DNA of 64,000 nt from Streptomyces sp. XY006. GTDB lineage: Bacteria > Actinomycetota > Actinomycetes > Streptomycetales > Streptomycetaceae. A program made the translations under genes and the position numbers. How positions within the stretch are numbered: the stretch's first letter is position 1; each line of letters begins with the position of its first letter. The stretch lies in contig NZ_NOKT01000009.1 of the NCBI RefSeq assembly GCF_002237655.1, forward strand, positions 1 through 64,000, in the 5' to 3' direction. Below the pieces are notes generated by a model. It did no database searches and was not told where the DNA came from. It was given only the letters and a program-made list of their open reading frames with translations. This document shows, piece by piece, positions 55,662 through 64,000 of this stretch.

Positions 55662-56708
55662 ATGCCAGAGATCACGAGCCGCAGAGGACTGCTCTTCGGG
55701 GCCGCCGCCGTCTCCGCCGGTGCCCTCATCACGGGGTGCACCAGCAACGAGCCGTCCGACTCCAAGGACGAGCCGGCCGGCAACAACCAGCCGGCCGCCG
55801 ACGACAAGCCCGGCAAGCAGGTCACCATCGGCTTCGCCGGACCGCAGGCCGACCACGGCTGGCTCAACGCCATCAACGACAACGCCAAGAGCCGCGCCGA
55901 GAAGTACTCCGACGTCACCCTGGAGATCACCGAGGGCTCCAACGACACCGCCCAGCAGATCGGCCAGATCGAGACCCTCATCAACAAGAAGGTCGACGTC
56001 CTGGTCGTACTCCCCGCCGACGGCAAGGCCCTCACCCAGGTCGGCCTGAAGGCGATGCGCGCGGGCATCCCGGTGGTCAACCTCGACCGGATCTTCAACA
56101 CCCCGCAGGCCTACCGCTGCTGGATCGGCGGCGACAACTACGGCATGGGCCTCAACGCCGGTCACTACATCGGCGAGAAGCTCAAGGACAAGCCCGACGC
56201 CCGCGTCATCGAACTGGCCGGCCTCGACAACCTGGAGCTGACCAAACAGCGCACCAAGGGCTTCGACGACGCCCTGAAGAACTACCCCAACATCAAGAAG
56301 GTCGCCCGCCAGGCCGCCGAGTTCACCGTCGAGTCCGGGCAGGCCAAGATGGCCCAGCTGCTCCAGGCGCAGTCGAAGTTCGACGCGCTGTGGAACCACG
56401 ACGACGACCAGGGCGTGGGCGCGCTGCGCGCCATCGAGCAGGCCGGGCGCGACGATTTCCTGATGGTCGGCGGCGCGGGCGCGCTGTCCGCCTTCCAGGC
56501 CATCAAGCAGGACGACGGCGTGCTCAAGGCGACGGTGCTGTACCCGCCGACCATGGCCGCCTCCGCGATCGACCTCGCCCGCGCCCTCGGCCAGGGCAAG
56601 GGGATCGGCGGCATGGCCGAGTTCGAGATCCCCGCCTCCATCACGCTCTACTCGGCCGTCGTCGACAAGACCAACGTCGACCAGTACATGCCCACCGGCT
56701 TCAAGTGA
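55662..56708 (+). CDS. sugar-binding lipoprotein of the ABC importer
   Basis: The protein has 348 residues. The signal has a twin-arginine pair (TSRRGLLFGAAAV) and a lipobox L-I-T-G-C at Cys27, so it is probably a Tat-exported lipoprotein. A Ser/Asp/Lys-rich tether precedes a periplasmic-binding type I fold: IGFAGPQADHGWLNAIND, VDVLVVLPADGKAL, GIPVVNLDRIF, WNHDDDQGVGALRAI. It resembles RbsB-like (CUT2) binders for pentoses, hexoses or inositols. It starts 17 bases after the permease. Confidence 0.92.
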   Translation: MPEITSRRGLLFGAAAVSAGALITGCTSNEPSDSKDEPAGNNQPAADDKPGKQVTIGFAGPQADHGWLNAINDNAKSRAEKYSDVTLEITEGSNDTAQQIGQIETLINKKVDVLVVLPADGKALTQVGLKAMRAGIPVVNLDRIFNTPQAYRCWIGGDNYGMGLNAGHYIGEKLKDKPDARVIELAGLDNLELTKQRTKGFDDALKNYPNIKKVARQAAEFTVESGQAKMAQLLQAQSKFDALWNHDDDQGVGALRAIEQAGRDDFLMVGGAGALSAFQAIKQDDGVLKATVLYPPTMAASAIDLARALGQGKGIGGMAEFEIPASITLYSAVVDKTNVDQYMPTGFK

Positions 56709-56763
56709 TCCCGCCCGCACCCCCCACGTGCGCCACCCCGACCAGGACGAGGAGGACACCCGT

Positions 56764-57975
56764 ATGGGACAGCCGCAAGCGCCGTCAGATGGGACCGAGG
56801 CAGGCAAACCACCCCTGCGCGTGGGAATGGTGGGCTACGCCTTCATGGGCGCCGCCCACTCCCAGGGCTGGCGCACCGCGGGCCGCGTCTTCGACCTGCC
56901 GCTGGACCCGGTGCAGGCCGTGATCTGCGGCCGGGACCGGTCCGCCGCGCAGGCGGCGGCCGACCGGCACGGCTGGGCGTCCGTGGAGACCGACTGGCGT
57001 GCCCTGGTCGCCCGGGACGACGTCGACCTCGTCGACATCTGCACCCCCGGCGACAGCCACGCCGAGATCGCGCTCGCCGCCCTGGCCGCCGGCAAACACG
57101 TCCTGTGCGAGAAGCCGCTCGCCAACACCGTCGAGGAGGCCACCTCGATGGCCCGGGCGGCCGAGGAGGCGTACGGGCGGGGGCAGGTGGCGATGGTCGG
57201 CTTCAACTACCGCCGGGTCCCGGCCACCGCCCAGGCCCGCCGGATGGTCGCCGAGGGCCGGCTCGGCCGGCTGCGGCACGTACGCGTGACGTACCTCCAG
57301 GACTGGCTGGTCGACCCCGCGTTCCCGCTGACCTGGCGGCTGCGCAAGGAGCAGGCCGGCTCGGGCTCGCTCGGCGACCTGGGCGCACACATCATCGACC
57401 TCGCCCAGTACCTCGTGGGGGAGCCGCTGGCCGGCGTGTCCGCCCTGACGGAGACCTTCGTCCGGGAGCGGCCGCTGCCCACCGGCGCCACCAGCGGACT
57501 GTCCTCCGTCTCGGCCGCCGGCAAGGGCGAGGTCACCGTGGACGACGCGGCCCTGTTCACGGCCCGCTTCCCCTCCGGAGCGATCGCCTCCTTCGAGGCC
57601 ACCCGCTACGCCACCGGCCGCAAGAACGCCCTGCGCATCGAGCTCAACGGCGAACGCGGCTCCCTCGCCTTCGACCTGGAGCGGCTCAACGAGCTGTCCT
57701 TCCACGACGGCACCCAGCCGGGCACGGAGGCCGGCTTCCGCCGCATCCTCGTCACCGAACCCGACCACCCCTACCTGGAGGCCTGGTGGCCGCCGGGCCA
57801 CGGCCTCGGCTACGAGCACACCTTCGTCCACCAGGCCCGCGACCTCGTCCACGCCATCGCCGAGGGCCGCCGCCCCGACCCCTCCTTCACGGACGGGCTC
57901 CAGGTGCAGCGCGTGCTCGCCGCCGTGGAGGAGAGCGCCGAGAAGAACTCCGTCTACACCCCGATCGCGGTCTGA
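56764..57975 (+). CDS. Gfo/Idh/MocA-family oxidoreductase
   Basis: The protein has 403 residues with GAGGAGGA before the ATG. The Rossmann motif is [17 protein letters not shown]; the catalytic signature C-E-K-P-L-A-N-T and [17 protein letters not shown] follow in the C-terminal domain. Members oxidise sugars or glycosides, often at C3, with NAD. Being in the importer operon, just before a TIM-barrel isomerase, it is likely the first intracellular step on the imported substrate. Confidence 0.92.
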   Translation: MGQPQAPSDGTEAGKPPLRVGMVGYAFMGAAHSQGWRTAGRVFDLPLDPVQAVICGRDRSAAQAAADRHGWASVETDWRALVARDDVDLVDICTPGDSHAEIALAALAAGKHVLCEKPLANTVEEATSMARAAEEAYGRGQVAMVGFNYRRVPATAQARRMVAEGRLGRLRHVRVTYLQDWLVDPAFPLTWRLRKEQAGSGSLGDLGAHIIDLAQYLVGEPLAGVSALTETFVRERPLPTGATSGLSSVSAAGKGEVTVDDAALFTARFPSGAIASFEATRYATGRKNALRIELNGERGSLAFDLERLNELSFHDGTQPGTEAGFRRILVTEPDHPYLEAWWPPGHGLGYEHTFVHQARDLVHAIAEGRRPDPSFTDGLQVQRVLAAVEESAEKNSVYTPIAV

Positions 57976-57989
57976 GGAGGCCCCTTTCC

Positions 57990-58988
57990 ATGCCGCGCAC
58001 CTTCACGCTCTTCACCGGCCAGTGGGCGGACCTGCCCCTGGAGGAGGTCTGCCGCCTGGCCCGCGACTTCGGCTACGACGGCCTCGAACTCGCCTGCTGG
58101 GGAGACCACTTCGAAGTCGACAAGGCGCTGTCCGACCCCGGATACCTCGACGGCCGCCGGGCGCTGCTCGACAAGTACGGCCTGAAGTGCTGGGCGATCT
58201 CCAACCATCTGGTCGGCCAGGCCGTCTGCGACGCCATCATCGACGAACGCCACGAGGCGATCCTGCCCGACGCGATCTGGGGCGACGGCGACGCGGAAGG
58301 GGTCAGGCAGCGGGCCGCCGAGCGCATGAAGGACACCGCGCGGGCCGCGGCCGCCTTCGGCGTCGACACCGTCATCGGCTTCACCGGCTCCGCCATCTGG
58401 CACCTGGTCGCCATGTTCCCGCCCGCGCCCGAGTCGATGATCGAGCGCGGCTACCAGGACTTCGCCGACCGCTGGAACCCGATCCTCGACGTCTTCGACG
58501 CCGAGGGCGTGCGGTTCGCGCACGAGGTCCACCCCAGCGAGATCGCCTACGACTACTGGACGACCCAGCGGGCCCTCGAAGCCGTCGACCGGCGCCCCGC
58601 CTTCGGACTCAACTTCGACCCCTCGCACTTCGTGTGGCAGGACCTCGACCCCGTCGGTTTCCTGTGGGACTTCCGCGACCGCATCTACCACGTCGACTGC
58701 AAGGAGGCCCGCAAGCGCCTGGACGGACGCAACGGCCGGCTCGGCTCCCACCTGCCCTGGGGCGACCCGCGGCGCGGCTGGGACTTCGTCTCCGCCGGGC
58801 ACGGCGACGTGCCCTGGGAGGACGTCTTCCGGATGCTGCGCTCCATCGACTACCAGGGCCCGGTCTCCGTCGAATGGGAGGACGCCGGCATGGACCGGCT
58901 CCAGGGGGCGCCGGAGGCGCTGACCCGTCTGAAGGCCTTCGACTTCGAGCCGCCCAGCGCGTCGTTCGACGCCGCGTTCAACAGCTGA
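57990..58988 (+). CDS. sugar phosphate isomerase/epimerase-like TIM-barrel enzyme
   Basis: The protein has 332 residues with GAGGAGG upstream of the ATG. It is a xylose-isomerase-like TIM barrel: [64 protein letters not shown] and VSVEWED provide the expected Glu/Asp/His metal set. Paired with a Gfo/Idh/MocA oxidoreductase, such proteins act on keto-sugars or keto-glycosides by enolisation. A strong terminator follows, ending the operon. Confidence 0.9.
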   Translation: MPRTFTLFTGQWADLPLEEVCRLARDFGYDGLELACWGDHFEVDKALSDPGYLDGRRALLDKYGLKCWAISNHLVGQAVCDAIIDERHEAILPDAIWGDGDAEGVRQRAAERMKDTARAAAAFGVDTVIGFTGSAIWHLVAMFPPAPESMIERGYQDFADRWNPILDVFDAEGVRFAHEVHPSEIAYDYWTTQRALEAVDRRPAFGLNFDPSHFVWQDLDPVGFLWDFRDRIYHVDCKEARKRLDGRNGRLGSHLPWGDPRRGWDFVSAGHGDVPWEDVFRMLRSIDYQGPVSVEWEDAGMDRLQGAPEALTRLKAFDFEPPSASFDAAFNS

Positions 58989-59004
58989 ACCGCACACCCG
59001 GCCC

Positions 59005-59052
59005 AGGTCGGGGACGGGGACCGGCACCCCCTGCCGGTCCCCCCTCCGACCT
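59005..59052 (+). terminator. two-part hairpin ending the sugar operon
   Basis: An inner stem GGGGACCGGCA (59016-59026) with TGCCGGTCCCC (59032-59042) is nested within an outer pair AGGTCGG (59005) and CCGACCT (59046). It starts 16 bases after the isomerase stop. Confidence 0.9.
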
Positions 59053-59128
59053 GCCCGGATACCGCTTTGTCCTGTGCTGGGAGAAAGCTGAACCGATCCT
59101 GGCGCAAGGGGTGTTCGCCCCGGACGGA

Positions 59129-59141
59129 GACGGTTACCGTC
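59129..59141. promoter_or_regulatory. palindrome GACGGTTACCGTC before the multi-domain keto-sugar gene
   Basis: There are 6-bp arms around one central base, 110 bases upstream of the start codon. It suits a small dimeric or LacI-type repressor; the binder is unknown. A separate promoter here would explain the terminator after the preceding operon. Confidence 0.35.
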
Positions 59142-59251
59142 CTTGAAGTGTTCAGGACACACGCACCTCCGGGGTGACGGCGCACCCCGGCGCCCGCACC
59201 GCACGTCTTCGTACCCACCCCGTACGGCCCACCCGTTCCCGGAGGGACTTC

Positions 59252-62200
59252 GTGCACAGAACCAGCCTCACACGCACCCGCACCCCCAGACGCCCCACAC
59301 TGCGCACCACCCTTGCCCTGTTCACCGGTCTGCTCCTGGCCGTGGGCACCCCGGCCGGCGTCGCCGGCGCCCACCCCGGCCACCCGGAGCACGACGAACC
59401 GGCGGCCGCCGAGGGCCAGTTCCAGCAGGTGCCGCTCGCCAAGGGCGAACCCGAGATGGGCGAGCCGATGTCGCTCGCCGTGCTCCCGGACCGCAGCGTC
59501 CTGCACACCTCGCGCGACGGCACCCTGCGCCTGACCGACCAGGGCGGTGTCACCAAGGTCGCCGGCAAGATCCCCGTCTACACCCACGACGAGGAAGGCC
59601 TCCAAGGCGTCGGCGTCGACCCGGACTTCAAGAACAACCGGGCGATCTACCTCTACTACGCCCCGCCGCTCGACACCCCCGCCGGCGACGCCCCGGAGAC
59701 CGGCACCGCCGAGGACTTCAAGAAGTTCGACGGCGTCAACCGCCTGTCCCGCTTCACGCTGAACGCCAACGGCACACTCAACACGGCCAGCGAGAAGAAG
59801 GTCATCGACGTCGCTGCCTCCCGCGGCACCTGCTGCCACGTCGGCGGCGACATCGACTTCGACGCCGACGGCAACCTCTACCTGTCGACCGGCGACGACA
59901 CCAACCCCTTCGCCTCCGACGGCTACACGCCGATCGACGACCGGCCGAACCGCAACCCGGCCTTCGACGCCCGCCGCAGCTCCGGCAACACCAACGACCT
60001 GCGCGGCAAGATCCTGCGCATCAAGGTCGCCGAGGACGGCTCCTACACGATTCCCGAGGGCAACCTCTTCGCCCCGGGCACCGACAAGACCCGTCCCGAG
60101 ATCTACGCGATGGGCTTCCGCAACCCGTTCCGGATGAGCGTCGACGACAAGACGGGCATCGTCTACGTCGGCGACTACGGCCCCGACGCGGGCGCCGCCG
60201 ACCCCAAGCGCGGGCCGGCCGGACAAGTCGAGTTCGCCAAGGTGACCAAGGCGGCCAACTTCGGCTGGCCGTTCTGCACCGGGAACAACGACGCCTACGT
60301 CGACTACGACTTCGCCACCAAGGAGTCCGGCGAGAAGTTCGACTGCGCCGCCCCGAAGAACACCTCCCCGCACAACACGGGCCTGACCGACCTGCCGCCC
60401 GCGCAGGCCGCCTGGATCCCGTACGACGGCGGCTCCGTGCCCGAGTTCGGCACCGGCTCCGAGTCCCCGATGGCCGGCCCGGTCTACCGCTACGACCCCG
60501 AGCTCGACTCCAGCGTCAAGTTCCCCGAGGCCTACGACGGCGACTTCTTCGCCGGTGAATTCGGCCGCCGCTGGATCAAGCGGATCGAGCAGAACGACGA
60601 CGGGTCCGTCGCGAAGATCAACGACTTCCCGTGGACCGGCACCCAGATCATGGACATGGAGTTCGGCCCCGACGGCGCCCTCTACGTCCTCGACTACGGC
60701 GTCTCCTGGTTCCAGGGCGACGAGAACTCCGCGCTGTACCGGATCGAGAACGCCGAGGACGGCTTCTCCCCGATCGCCGAGGTGAGCGCCGACAAGACGT
60801 CCGGAGCGGCCGGCCTGAAGGTCACCTTCACCGGCTCCGCCAAGGACGCCGACTCCACCGACCTCACCTACAGCTGGGACTTCGGCGACGGCACCAAGGG
60901 CGAGGGCCTCAACCCCACCCACCGGTACAAGAAGGTCGGCACCTACAGCGCCACCTTCACCGCCAAGGACCCCGAGGGCAACACCGGCAACGCCAGCGTC
61001 CGGATCGTGGTCGGCAACACCGAGCCCAAGGTACGCATCGACGTCCCGGGCAACGGAACCCTGGCCGCCTTCGGCCAGCCCGTCCCGTTCAAGGTGACCG
61101 TCACCGACCCCGAGGAGACCGTCGACTGCTCCAAGGTCAAGGTCGCCTACAGCCTCGGCCACGACTCCCACGCCCACGAGCTGACCAGCGAGATGGGCTG
61201 CGAGGGCACCCTGAAGCCGCCGCCCGGTGACGGCGGCCACGACCCCAACGCCAACATCTACGGCGTCGTCGGCGCCAGCTACACCGACGGCGGCGCCAAC
61301 GGCCAGGAGGAGCTGACCGGCACGGCCCGCACCGTCCTGCAGCCGCTGCACCGCCAGGGCGAGCACTTCACCACCCAGTCCGGCGTGTCCGTCGTCGACA
61401 AGACCGGCGCCAACGGCGGCAAGACCGTCGGCGACATCAACGACGGCGACTGGATCTCCTTCACCCCCTACCGGTTCGACGGGCAGAAGAAGATGACCGT
61501 GCGGGCCTCCTCCGGCGGCGCGGGCGGCTTCGTCGAACTGCGCACCGGCTCGCCCGAGGGACCGCTGCACGGCTCGGCCTACATCCCGCCGACCGGCGGC
61601 TGGGAGACGTTCCAGAACGTCGACGTGCCGCTGCGGTCGCTGCCGAAGAAGACCACCGACATCTACCTGGTCTTCAAGGGCGGCGAGGGCGCCCTGTTCG
61701 ACGTGGACGACTTCGAGTTCTCCAAGGAGCCGTTCAAGGGCGGCAAGAAGGTCCTGGTCTTCTCCAAGACCGCCGGCTTCCGGCACGACTCCATCCCGGC
61801 CGGCATCGCCGCGCTGAAGGAACTCGGCGGCCCGGCCGGCATCACGGTCGACGCGACCGAGGAGGCCCGGCAGTTCACCACCACCAACCTTGCCAAGTAC
61901 GACGCCGTCGCCTTCCTGTCCACCACCGGCGACGTGCTCGACGCCGGGCAGCAGAAGGCGTTCGAGGACTACGTGGCGGGCGGCGGCGGGTACATGGGCA
62001 TCCACGCGGCGGCCGACACCGAGTACGACTGGGAGTTCTACGGCGGCCTCGTCGGCGCCTACTTCCACTCGCACCCGGCCATCCAGAAGGCCACCGTCCG
62101 CGTCGAGGACCACGACCACCCGTCCACCGCGCACCTGGGCGACGCCTGGGAGCGCACCGACGAGTGGTACAACTACCGCACCAACCCGCGCGAGCAGGCC

Positions 62201-62974
62201 AAGGTCCTCGCCACCCTGGACGAGACCACCTACCAGGGCGGCACCATGAAGGGCGACCACCCGATCGCCTGGTGCCAGAGCTACGGCGGCGGCCGCTCCT
62301 TCTACACCGGCGGCGGCCACACCAAGGAGTCCTACGCCGACGAGGCCTTCCGCGCCCACCTGCTCGGCGGCCTGCAGTACGCCACCGGCCAGGTGAAGGC
62401 GGACTGCAAGCCGGGCAAGGAATACCGGAAGATCTTCAACGGCCAGACCCTGGACGGCTGGAAGCAGGCCGGCCCCGGCAAGTTCGTCGTCAAGGACGGC
62501 GTGATGGAGTCCGAGGGCGGCATGGGTCTGCTCTGGTACCAGGCCAAGGAGCTGAAGTCGTACTCCCTCAAGCTCGACTGGAAGATGCAGGGCGACGACA
62601 ACTCCGGGATCTTCGTGGGCTTCCCGGCCTCCGACGACCCCTGGTCCGCGGTGAACAAGGGCTACGAGATCCAGATCGACGCCACGGACGCACCCGACCG
62701 CACCACGGGCTCGGTCTACTCCTTCAAGTCGGCCAACATCAAGGCCCGTGACCAGGTTCTGCGGCCGCCCGGCCAGTGGAACTCCTACGAGATCAAGGTC
62801 CAGGGCGAACGCCTCCAGGTGTTCCTCAACGGAGTCAAGATCAACGACTTCACCAACAAGGACCCCGAGCGGAGCCTGACCGACGGCTACATCGGCCTGC
62901 AGAACCACGGCGCCGACGACCAGGTCTCCTTCCGCAACATCCAGCTCAAGGAACTGCCCGTCCAGGGCCAGTGA
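59252..62974 (+). CDS. secreted multi-domain sugar-modifying protein: dehydrogenase propeller, PKD, CBM6-like, ThuA, 3-keto-disaccharide hydrolase
   Basis: The protein has 1240 residues with a GTG start and GGAGGG 6 bases upstream. A long basic signal peptide is cut after GVAGA near residue 40. In order: a glucose/sorbosone-dehydrogenase-like beta-propeller (about 55-505; DEEGLQGVGVDPDF, GDIDFDADGNLYLSTGDD, EIYAMGFRNPFRMSVD), a PKD domain (about 505-594; YSWDFGDGT), a carbohydrate-binding CBM6-like region (about 676-829), a ThuA domain (about 832-1051; VFSKTAGFRHDSI, MGIHAAADTEYDW) and a DUF1080 3-keto-disaccharide-hydrolase-type domain (about 1058-1240; FNGQTLDGWKQ). It probably oxidises and cleaves glycosides outside the cell, feeding the importer upstream. 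Confidence 0.88.
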   Translation: MHRTSLTRTRTPRRPTLRTTLALFTGLLLAVGTPAGVAGAHPGHPEHDEPAAAEGQFQQVPLAKGEPEMGEPMSLAVLPDRSVLHTSRDGTLRLTDQGGVTKVAGKIPVYTHDEEGLQGVGVDPDFKNNRAIYLYYAPPLDTPAGDAPETGTAEDFKKFDGVNRLSRFTLNANGTLNTASEKKVIDVAASRGTCCHVGGDIDFDADGNLYLSTGDDTNPFASDGYTPIDDRPNRNPAFDARRSSGNTNDLRGKILRIKVAEDGSYTIPEGNLFAPGTDKTRPEIYAMGFRNPFRMSVDDKTGIVYVGDYGPDAGAADPKRGPAGQVEFAKVTKAANFGWPFCTGNNDAYVDYDFATKESGEKFDCAAPKNTSPHNTGLTDLPPAQAAWIPYDGGSVPEFGTGSESPMAGPVYRYDPELDSSVKFPEAYDGDFFAGEFGRRWIKRIEQNDDGSVAKINDFPWTGTQIMDMEFGPDGALYVLDYGVSWFQGDENSALYRIENAEDGFSPIAEVSADKTSGAAGLKVTFTGSAKDADSTDLTYSWDFGDGTKGEGLNPTHRYKKVGTYSATFTAKDPEGNTGNASVRIVVGNTEPKVRIDVPGNGTLAAFGQPVPFKVTVTDPEETVDCSKVKVAYSLGHDSHAHELTSEMGCEGTLKPPPGDGGHDPNANIYGVVGASYTDGGANGQEELTGTARTVLQPLHRQGEHFTTQSGVSVVDKTGANGGKTVGDINDGDWISFTPYRFDGQKKMTVRASSGGAGGFVELRTGSPEGPLHGSAYIPPTGGWETFQNVDVPLRSLPKKTTDIYLVFKGGEGALFDVDDFEFSKEPFKGGKKVLVFSKTAGFRHDSIPAGIAALKELGGPAGITVDATEEARQFTTTNLAKYDAVAFLSTTGDVLDAGQQKAFEDYVAGGGGYMGIHAAADTEYDWEFYGGLVGAYFHSHPAIQKATVRVEDHDHPSTAHLGDAWERTDEWYNYRTNPREQAKVLATLDETTYQGGTMKGDHPIAWCQSYGGGRSFYTGGGHTKESYADEAFRAHLLGGLQYATGQVKADCKPGKEYRKIFNGQTLDGWKQAGPGKFVVKDGVMESEGGMGLLWYQAKELKSYSLKLDWKMQGDDNSGIFVGFPASDDPWSAVNKGYEIQIDATDAPDRTTGSVYSFKSANIKARDQVLRPPGQWNSYEIKVQGERLQVFLNGVKINDFTNKDPERSLTDGYIGLQNHGADDQVSFRNIQLKELPVQGQ

Positions 62975-63056
62975 ACGGCGGCGGGCGGGGGACGCCGGAC
63001 CCCCGCCCGCCGTCTCCCCCCTCCCCCCGGGTTCGCGCACGACCAGGAGGCTGCCC

Positions 63057-64000
63057 ATGTCCGCGTTCCTTCCCCGACCCCGCGTGGGCGTGTGGCTGAT
63101 CGGAGCCCGAGGCTCCGTCGCCACCACCGTCGTCACGGGGTGTGCCGCCGTCACCGCGGGACTGCACCCGCCCACCGGCATGGTGACCGAGACCCCCGCC
63201 TTCACCGACAGCGGCCTTCCCGCCCTGTCCGACCTCGTCTTCGGCGGCCACGACACCCTCGACTGCCCCCTGCCCAAACGCGCCGAGACCCTGACCGCCG
63301 GCGGCGTCCTGCCCCCCGGCGTCGCGACCGCCGTCGCCGCCGAACTCGCCGCCGCCGACCGGGAGATCCGCCCCGGCGGCCCCACGCCCGGGGACACCCG
63401 CGGCGAGGCCGACCTGATCACGGCCTTCGCCGACGACATCCGCGACTTCACGCGCCGCCACGCGCTCGAACGGACCGTGGTGGTGAACGTCGCCTCCACC
63501 GAACCCGCCTCGCACGGCCCGGGCGCCCCCCTGCCGGCCAGCACCCTGTACGCCCTGGCGGCCCTGCGCGCGGGCTGCCCCTACGTCAACTTCACCCCCT
63601 CCGAGGGCATGCATCACCCCGTCGCCGCGCGCGAGGCCGAACACAGCGGACTGCCCTACGCCGGCCGCGACGGCAAGACCGGACAGACCCTGCTGCGGGC
63701 CGTGCTGGGCCCGATGTTCGCCCAGCGGGCCCTGCACGTGCGGGCCTGGTCCGGCACGAACCTGCTCGGCGGCGGAGACGGCGCCGCCCTCGCCGACCCG
63801 GCGGCCGCCGCGGCGAAGAACGCCGGCAAGGAACGCGTCCTCGCCGACACCCTCGGCAACGTGCCCGAGGGCGAGGTGCACATCGACGACGTCCCCGCCC
63901 TCGGCGACTGGAAGACCGCCTGGGACCACATCGCCTTCGACGGCTTCCTCGGCACCCGCATGGTCCTGCAGACCATCTGGCAGGGCTGCGACTCGGCGCT
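63057..64000 (+). CDS. inositol-3-phosphate synthase family protein, N-terminal part (cut by window edge)
   Basis: The ATG at 63057 has CAGGAGG 6 bases upstream and the frame is open to the window end (about 314 codons). RVGVWLIGARGSVATTVVTG is the NAD-binding loop of the family; TVVVNVASTEPAS, YVNFTPSEGMH, AGRDGKTGQTLLRAVL and WSGTNLLGGGDG are further family blocks. The enzyme class cyclises glucose-6-phosphate to inositol-3-phosphate. The GKTGQT block and length suggest the actinobacterial paralogue group rather than the main Ino1, but the C-terminus is not visible. Confidence 0.85.
   Translation, partial: MSAFLPRPRVGVWLIGARGSVATTVVTGCAAVTAGLHPPTGMVTETPAFTDSGLPALSDLVFGGHDTLDCPLPKRAETLTAGGVLPPGVATAVAAELAAADREIRPGGPTPGDTRGEADLITAFADDIRDFTRRHALERTVVVNVASTEPASHGPGAPLPASTLYALAALRAGCPYVNFTPSEGMHHPVAAREAEHSGLPYAGRDGKTGQTLLRAVLGPMFAQRALHVRAWSGTNLLGGGDGAALADPAAAAAKNAGKERVLADTLGNVPEGEVHIDDVPALGDWKTAWDHIAFDGFLGTRMVLQTIWQGCDSA

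Noticed and set aside
58850..63544. 1564-codon open frame on the minus strand
   Set aside because: It is antisense to the multi-domain sugar gene and the inositol-phosphate-synthase gene, with Val/Gly/Asp/Ala-rich text and no motif. Long antisense frames are expected at this GC content.

Overview
The window is chromosomal DNA of a Streptomyces or a very close relative. It is very GC-rich, third codon positions are almost all G or C, GTG and TTG starts are common, and ribosome sites are of the AAGGAGG type. The gene families are streptomycete: CebR-box cellulases, XRE-DUF5753 and MmyB-like regulators, an RbsABC-type sugar importer with a ROK regulator, and an OFA transporter with its small subunit. 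From memory the cellulase block (GH74, GH48, divergent GH6) matches the S. coelicolor SCO6545-6548 neighbourhood. That synteny was not computed.

Layout. The left edge (1-94) is the tail of an IS630-type transposase. 0.2-5.5 kb holds a surface protein, an aminotransferase-fold protein with no lysine at all, two metallo-beta-lactamase-fold hydrolases and a DedA membrane protein. 5.6-10.6 kb is a holin-like/phosphodiesterase fusion followed by a coupled MoxR ATPase and a VWA-metallopeptidase. 10.7-16 kb has OsmC, a CorA-like protein, a glycerophosphodiesterase and a solitary DnaK. 16-21.3 kb has regulators (HxlR, two XRE types), a NarJ-like chaperone, a pterin dehydratase and a methyltransferase. 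21.5-29.4 kb is the cellulase divergon. 29.5-41 kb is mixed metabolism: methyltransferase, SDR, aldo/keto reductase, acyl-CoA ligase, LysR with a bile-acid-type symporter, DUF4185 with a sialidase, and a quinone reductase with a MarR regulator.

41.4-51.4 kb looks like a formate/oxalate unit. The minus-strand operon reads ketopantoate-reductase-like protein, Mo catalytic subunit, NuoE-NuoF fusion, Fe-S subunit, FdhD. The catalytic subunit lacks its usual N-terminal [4Fe-4S] module, and that module sits at the C-terminus of the Fe-S subunit. Divergent from this operon are an OFA antiporter and an overlapping 46-residue partner. A GntR gene farther on carries a related motif in its own promoter. 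A KAS III-like gene lies between.

51.7-63 kb is a carbohydrate island: ROK regulator, ABC importer, Gfo/Idh/MocA oxidoreductase and TIM-barrel isomerase, then a separately transcribed 1240-residue secreted protein combining a sugar-dehydrogenase propeller, PKD, carbohydrate-binding, ThuA and 3-keto-disaccharide-hydrolase domains. Together these suggest oxidative (3-keto) glycoside catabolism. The window ends inside an inositol-phosphate-synthase-like gene.

A recurring oddity is a short tandem-repeat array placed just after stop codons (periods of 20, about 24, 18, 18, 31, 14 and 7-8 bp), with a different unit at each site. No tRNA, rRNA or CRISPR array was recognised. Nothing here was checked by database search; family names rest on recognisable motifs and memory.
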